From Chalara sp. BL73 (Eukaryota; Ascomycota; Leotiomycetes; Helotiales), in contig CAKJVC010000068.1 of the NCBI GenBank assembly GCA_918026815.1, positions 992,001 to 1,056,000 on the forward strand: a stretch of 64,000 bases of DNA. Direction: 5' to 3'. The number at the start of each line of letters is the position of its first letter. Position 1 is the first letter of the stretch. Below the pieces are notes generated by a model. It saw only the letters and a program-made list of their open reading frames with translations, searched no databases and had not been told where the DNA came from. Both the position numbers and the translations under genes were made by a program. Below, piece by piece: positions 58,685 through 64,000 of this stretch.

Positions 58685-60050
58685 TCATTTCTGCTTGCCT
58701 TCCTTCTTCTCCGGTGTCTCGCCTACAGAAGCGCGATCAGCATCGAAGCATGGGCAAGCTTTCACCTTGGATGACATGGGGATTGGGGCAAATACGTACT
58801 CTGATCTTTGTTCAATATCTTGACCGCATCCTTCGTGTAGATATAGCTAGCACCGCTCCAAATCGTCGTGGTAGCCACGAGATACCTGGCATGTAACGTC
58901 AGCATCGCAGCCTGCTCGCTAGCACAACGGCAACGACAACACCAAGGGGAAGAAATCCTTACTGCATAGCCGTCATAGCGGCGCTCACATCCGTCGTGAT
59001 AAGCGGCATGGCGGTCGTCGCTCCAATTAATGCGAGCTGCAGCGCCGTATTGTATTTACTGATGGTCGTAGGATGCACTTCTGCAGACGGCAGCGAGAAG
59101 TCCCAGTACCGCGAGAAGGTCTTTGGCGGAGGGAGAGAGATCCACCTGTAATAGATGGCGGCGATGGCGAGGCCAACATCGCGGCCGAGGATGATGACCG
59201 CCAGCCATACTATTTTGGCGTCAGCATAAAGAATGACGGGAATGGGCGGGGTGGGCTAGGGGAGGTACCTGGCAGCGCGCCCTTGACGGCTAAGCAAACG
59301 GTCAAGATCGTCATGAGGGTCTTGTCGGCCATCGGATCGATCACCGTCCCGACCACCGTCTGGAGATTCCACCGGCGAGCGATATATCCGTCCACCAGAT
59401 CCGTGATTCCGGCATACGCGAAAAGTCCGAGGGCCCAGGCATGGTAATCATGCAGGACGAGGTAACCGACGACTGGCGCGGCGACGAGGCGGGAGAATGT
59501 TAGGATGTTGGGTATAGTATAGATGTTTTCGTGTGGCGTGAGCTGTGTTAGAGCTTTTAGAAGTGGTTTCCTTTTTTTCCCGGAAGGATCCGGAATTCTG
59601 GAGATGAGGACAATCAGTCTTGGAGCTTCAAGCAAGCTGTACGACACAAAGAGAACAGCCGGAAAAACCGGTTGTGTCACGTGATGATAGACATTTCTCG
59701 ACTAGGTTCCTATTATGATTATGTCTCAGGGTCAAAGTGCACTTGCCGTGCCTCACTCTCCGGCGGTGGTTTTGATGTCGAGTATAGCACCGATCTGTCT
59801 TGCTTACAGCTCCATCGTCGTCTGTGCAAGGGTTAGCCGTAACATCCTCTCAATGGAAAAAGACATACAAAGCATCAAGCTGCGCCTCATGCCGCGGCCT
59901 CGAAGCTGTCCACAAAGAAGCCTTACTCGCGCCGGCCGTATTCTTATAAGGGGCTCTAAACAGCAGCTTTGTAGGTTGCATAGGTACCATCCAGACTGCC
60001 TCCCTCCAGCGGGAACACGGTCTCAATAGAAGCTGCCGAACCATGTTCAT
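58685..60050 (-). CDS. crd1: Cardiolipin synthase Crd1
   Basis: Inner-mitochondrial-membrane enzyme joining CDP-diacylglycerol and phosphatidylglycerol to form cardiolipin. Five exons, 60050-59869, 59597-59269, 59209-58963, 58885-58800 and 58722-58685, give 293 aa. Exon 1 is an Arg-rich presequence with few acidic residues. The CDP-alcohol phosphotransferase motif D-x2-DG-x2-AR-x8-G-x3-D-x3-D is complete: DLVDGYIARRW (from D127), then VVGTVIDPMADK. Also typical are NIYTIPNILTFSRL and the later ILGRDVGLAIAAIYYRW. Intron 1 is 271 bp. Joining exon 1 and the 38-nt last exon is inferred from phase and splice sites; the core exons are certain. Confidence 0.9.
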
Positions 60051-60797
60051 CACATCTCGCGTTTCACGTCACAGGGAGGCCTTGTACGGGAGAACACCAG
60101 AGCTGTTAGGCGTTGTGAGGGTTGCTTGAGATATACAACAAGCACATGCTGAGCGACGTTCTCCTGCTAATGTCGCACACGATGCCAAGCGTCGCTAAAT
60201 ATTCCTAATGCAGGCGCTGTTGATGGGTACTTATTTCAGGGGGCTTATCCATTCAGTACTTGCCGTTGAAGACTATCCGATGGTTTCATTCGACAGCTAG
60301 TTCTAACACATTCTTAGTAATCAAAATTACATCTACCAAGATTCTTGCTTGCTTTCTGAGTGCTGAAAATTTTCACAAGCAAACGTTCAATATCTTTCAA
60401 TCACTCAATGCTTGGATATAATATTCTATGATTGTTCGTAGCTAATGCATTTTAAAGTTTTTCCTATCGATACGCCAGAGACCAGTTCATAAATGACTAC
60501 CTGTGTCTGCAAAATGCCGTTTGAACAAGTCGAAGCCTAGTATAATTCACCCCTTCACCAGCATAAGTACAGCGTTGAGAGACCAACCATGCTTACGCAT
60601 AAAAGGTGCACTCCATATCATAAACTCCTATAGTACCAGGGTATACCAACGCCAAGTTCCCAGCGGAAGTTCATTTTGTGAACCCTAGGGCCGCAATCCG
60701 TGATACGCCGAGCCATTTCCTTATAGATGCACTTCCAAGTTCCTTCCCACATCTTTCTAGCTTATAAATTGTCCTTGCTTATGATGAAATCGAAGAC
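60051..60797. promoter_or_regulatory. Upstream region of crd1, downstream of the WOPR gene
   Basis: 747 bp, no gene. Contains an exact TTAAAGTTT at 60452-60460, identical to the Candida Wor1 (WOPR) binding core, about 400 bp upstream of the crd1 ATG. Confidence 0.5.
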
Positions 60798-62264
60798 CTA
60801 AGATGGCTGGTTATTGTATGAGGATGACCAATCCTCATGTGAAGGCGTATGATCATTTTCATGATCACCAGAAGAACCAGCACCCCCCCAAGCGTTTCCC
60901 CTTGCCGCACCAGTATCCATGGTAGGAAAGTGAGTGGAAGATCTCTCAAAGGGACCTGAGAGCTGGGATGCGGAATTTGGTGCAGGCATATTTGGTACAG
61001 GCGAAGGCGCTGGCATATGAGGTGCTGGCATTTGACCCGTGGTATGTGGCGGCGTGGGCAAGGTCGTATAGGTCTGAGGGTGACCAAAACCATCTCGGGC
61101 ACTTCCAAAGGGCGAGTATGCGGGGTTTGCAGCATATCTTGGATCCACTGATGTGGGTGGATAACCTGACATGCCTGGATCTGCGTATGATAAGCGGCGA
61201 TCATACAAATCAGTCGCAGGTTGTCCCGCAGATCGCTGCCCATTTGATTGTGCAGGTTGATAATGTTGTTGCTGATGTCTGTATTGCACATGTCCATGAA
61301 CATAGCCAGCGGCTTGTTGTACCCCAGCAGTAGCTGGATAATTGTTGTAATTGCTATTCGATACTGCTGGAGGAGGTACCCCTTGAGGGATTCCATTCCA
61401 GGTAGGAGCACCCATACTGGAATGCACATTAAAACCAGCGATAGTGCTGCTTCCAAATCCTAGGGCTGGACCAGGCAGGGACATCGACCTTTGAGCGACA
61501 CTTTGGTTAGTCATCTCATATCCGTTACGAGACTGTGCATACGAGGCGTATGGAGGCACCTGAACTTGAACATAATCCAGAGTAGAAACTTCGTCAATTG
61601 GTGTTCTGAAATTTTGTCGCTGAGGAGTCAGTTCATCTCGTAGATTAACACCCGTGAATTGGGGGTCCCTAGTGGGACTGGTGAGTCTGTTGGCTAGTAT
61701 ATCCGCAACTGTGTAGTAGGAGACCAAGTGGTGCGAGGTTCCGTTCACAGTGACGCTGATGGTCTTCTTGATCAATCCATCTTTCTTGAAGTCATAGGAA
61801 TCTTCCAGTGACCCAAACAGCATGCGTGTTGTCTCTTTATTCAAGCCCGACTCGGCACCTGGCTCGCTATAGCTCGAACTCGAGGCACCAGGTTCACCGC
61901 TGTTGAGACCTTCCGACGAGGATTGTGACTTTACACCGCCAGAAATTTTGTTTCGATTCTTCTTGGCCCGTTTCTTCTCGCCTGGTGGGAATGGCCTCTC
62001 AAGTTGACGATAGACCAAGAAGTTGCCCAAGATACGGCTCGGGCTCCAAGAAATTCCGTCCGTCCATCGTTTGATGCCAGAAGTGTTCTCTTCGTAGATG
62101 AAGACGTTTCCGCTCTTGATTAAGCTATGTCGTTCGCGGTCGTGGGCGCGGCGAGAAACATGACGCAAGGAGCCTGCAAGACAGCACTCGAAAAGTAGAA
62201 GAGCGTCGGTGGTGGAGCCAATGTAACCTTGGAAAGTTGGCTGGAGTTGAGCTTGGGACGACAT
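60798..62264 (-). CDS. WOPR-family transcriptional regulator (Ryp1/Sge1/Wor1 type)
   Basis: Single exon, 488 aa. The WOPR DNA-binding module has two lobes. WOPRa (about 9-95) contains GYIGSTTDALLLFECC and IYEENTSGIKRWTDGISWSPSRILGNFLVYRQ. WOPRb (about 155-190) contains DFKKDGLIKKTISVTVNG and HHLVSYYTVADI. Between the lobes are a basic ERPFPPGEKKRAKKNRNK segment and a Ser-rich linker. The C-terminal half is Pro/Gln/Tyr-rich, as in regulators such as Sge1, Reg1 and Ryp1 that control morphology and pathogenicity. The long form with PFPPGEKK fits that branch rather than the Gti1/Pac2 branch. The ATG at 62264 is used; an upstream in-frame codon is TTG. Confidence 0.92.
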   Translation of the reverse strand: MSSQAQLQPTFQGYIGSTTDALLLFECCLAGSLRHVSRRAHDRERHSLIKSGNVFIYEENTSGIKRWTDGISWSPSRILGNFLVYRQLERPFPPGEKKRAKKNRNKISGGVKSQSSSEGLNSGEPGASSSSYSEPGAESGLNKETTRMLFGSLEDSYDFKKDGLIKKTISVTVNGTSHHLVSYYTVADILANRLTSPTRDPQFTGVNLRDELTPQRQNFRTPIDEVSTLDYVQVQVPPYASYAQSRNGYEMTNQSVAQRSMSLPGPALGFGSSTIAGFNVHSSMGAPTWNGIPQGVPPPAVSNSNYNNYPATAGVQQAAGYVHGHVQYRHQQQHYQPAQSNGQRSAGQPATDLYDRRLSYADPGMSGYPPTSVDPRYAANPAYSPFGSARDGFGHPQTYTTLPTPPHTTGQMPAPHMPAPSPVPNMPAPNSASQLSGPFERSSTHFPTMDTGAARGNAWGGAGSSGDHENDHTPSHEDWSSSYNNQPS

Positions 62265-64000
62265 GTTCAACTCGATATATGTAGCCTAGCTAAGTGTAGC
62301 TACTAAAAGGGCCGGTGTGTCTAGTATATAGCCGTTTCCCGAAGTAAAACAGGATCGGCGATGAATGGGGAGGGAGCTTTTATAAGTAGTTTGGAAGAGG
62401 TGGAAAGAAGGGAAAGAGCCTGTTGAGAGAATCCTTTGGAAATCCAATGGAGACGGAGACTTTCATCTCCGGGTTCTTGAGTGAATTCGCAGTCCGGGGG
62501 AGGGAAAAGGAAAGCGCGGCTTAGTAGTAGTCGAAGCTGCGTTTACAATTGTATTTGCAGTTGCCGGTGGAGGAGTGCAAGAAGAGGGGCATTCGCATAG
62601 CTCCCAAGGAACGAGGGGAGGGAGCGAGCGAGCGAACGACGAGGATGTTTTTTCTTGGACGGGAGACTCCACGGAGCAGGGGCCAGGGGTTGTTATGCTC
62701 TTTTTTTCCCTTTCTCGCTCTCTATTCTCTCACTCACGGAACCAACCAAGGATGCTGCCCAACTTTGCTTGAGCTTGGAGCAAGTGCGGAAAACAGGTCC
62801 CAAGAGAACCAACGCTGGGGGCGGGCACCCAAGATTCCTGCCAAACCGTTTGAATTTTTTTTTTGGCTTGGAAGCAGGGTCCGACGATCGATGGAGGAGG
62901 CCCCTGTCGCGGCTGTTTGGTTACTCGTCGTATTTGATGATGCGTTCAGGAACGGCGAACTTTACAAAGCGTGGCTATGAAAGAAGGGGTCCAAGACAAG
63001 AAGCTCGACCAAGAAGATGCTGCAGCAGCAGCAGACCAGAATAGCAAAGCAGCAAGGCAGACTGACATGCGCGTGGGCGGGGAGGAGCCTCCAGAGCCGC
63101 AATTGACTTTTTTCCAAGGGAAAGTATAACGGCGGCATCAATGTTATTGAGAGTTTGGTTCTTTTTATATGCTTAGAATTATTTCTGTTGTGGTGTTCCC
63201 ACTTCCCCATGTGCATCAAATGTGTTGAAGGGAGCACCTTGTTCAGCGAGCGGTTTTTGCGGGGAAAGGTCTAGTTTAGTTAGTGCCTGTTGGGCACAGA
63301 GAGACAGAAACCCGTTCTCAGAGAGGGCCAACCATCACCGAAACTATCGATGGAAACAAGACGCCGACCAGGCTACATTACACACTATACTATTTCCTAC
63401 ACACTACAATACACTACAATACACCACACTATACCACACTGTACCATACGACTACTCCTCCTCCCAGCGAGGGCACTTCCCCTTCCCTTCCCCTTCCCCT
63501 CCCCCCCCCGACAGAAATGTTCGAGGTATGCTGATCATGGCTAAGCGATGGCCCTGGGGTGGACCGGAAAAAGGTTGATAATTAGCTACACTGACCGACT
63601 CATTCTACTACTCTCCTGTCTTGTACTTGCACTGTCCTGTTCTGGATTGGACCCTGTCCTCATCACCCTACCGTACCAAGTCACCCTTACTACAGTACCA
63701 CCCTGCTTCCTTCCAAGCCCTCTCTCACACTGCCAGTCATCATTTGCGCACCACCGCGCCTTGGCTTGCCGGACCGGACTTAAACTCGACACTGCCTTAG
63801 CATCCTCCTTACCCGTCTCCACTAACGTGACAAGAGAAATGGGTTGCAGCCCAGATAAAAAAACTAAGCTTTGCTGCGTGGGTGTGTCTGTGGGCTGCCT
63901 CCCTTCGGCCCAGTCCAAGACTCCCTCACTTGCGCTTGATCCATGCATGCATGTGAGGCGGTGGATACGTTTGCCCTACTTTGCCTTATTGTACATGTAC
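62265..64000. promoter_or_regulatory. Long upstream region of the WOPR gene
   Basis: At least 1.7 kb with no supported gene. Pyrimidine-rich and purine-rich tracts, a T-run at 62857-62865 and ACTACAATACAC-type repeats at 63400-63440. Regulators of this family often have very long upstream regions and leaders. No exact WOPR box was found here. Confidence 0.5.

Overview
The window is nuclear DNA of a filamentous ascomycete. Genes are split by short introns (mostly 45-130 bp) with GT-AG ends and CTRAY-like branch sites. Several families point to Pezizomycotina: a Mis6 kinetochore protein, a Ryp1/Sge1/Wor1-type WOPR regulator, a Ran1/Ksp1-type kinase and a GH3-GNAT family protein. A member of the Leotiomycetes (Helotiales) is my best guess, from overall protein flavour only. 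Exon structures were read by eye. Wherever exon lengths are listed, the joined exons were checked to keep frame.

Layout. 1-25 kb is gene-dense: CWC2 splicing factor (+), urease accessory UreF (-), Nce102-like MARVEL protein (+), an SDR-fold protein (-), ISA2 Fe-S assembly factor (+), ribosomal protein L7/uL30 (-) with an intronic C/D snoRNA, an Ats1/Kti13 RCC1-repeat protein (+), the Rad9 checkpoint clamp subunit (-), an LRR/F-box-like protein (+), a mitochondrial GGQ release-factor-like protein (-), the small subunit of serine palmitoyltransferase (+), Mis6/CENP-I (-), and a GH3-sandwich/double-GNAT protein that lacks the GH3 catalytic barrel (+). 25-30 kb holds no gene I can support. A Ran1/Ksp1-type kinase (30.0-31.9 kb, -) follows, then another 5.7 kb of simple-sequence-rich DNA.

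37.6-62.3 kb is again dense: enolase-phosphatase E1/UTR4 (+), an AVT1-type vacuolar amino-acid transporter (-), a decayed Tc1-like transposon with ~60-bp inverted repeats (43.05-43.58 kb), BMT2 25S rRNA methyltransferase (-) back to back with ribosomal protein L25/uL23 (+), Tim8 (-), a CorA/Mnr2-type Mg2+ transporter (-), signal peptidase subunit SPC1 (+), RBX1 (-), a PNRC/EDC1-like decapping-enhancer candidate (+), MTO1 (+), cardiolipin synthase CRD1 (-) and a WOPR transcriptional regulator (-). The window ends in the long upstream region of the WOPR gene.

There is no operon-like logic. Most genes are housekeeping, arranged as divergent or convergent pairs. Two divergent pairs (L25/BMT2 and L7/ATS1) share short promoters that each contain a CACGTG box. 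Five or six genes serve mitochondria (ISA2, GGQ factor, TIM8, MTO1, CRD1, possibly others), with no sign that they are co-regulated. The most interesting items are the RPL7-intron snoRNA with a recognisable 25S target, the barrel-less GH3-GNAT gene, the transposon relic, and the gene-poor intervals beside the two regulatory genes (kinase and WOPR factor).
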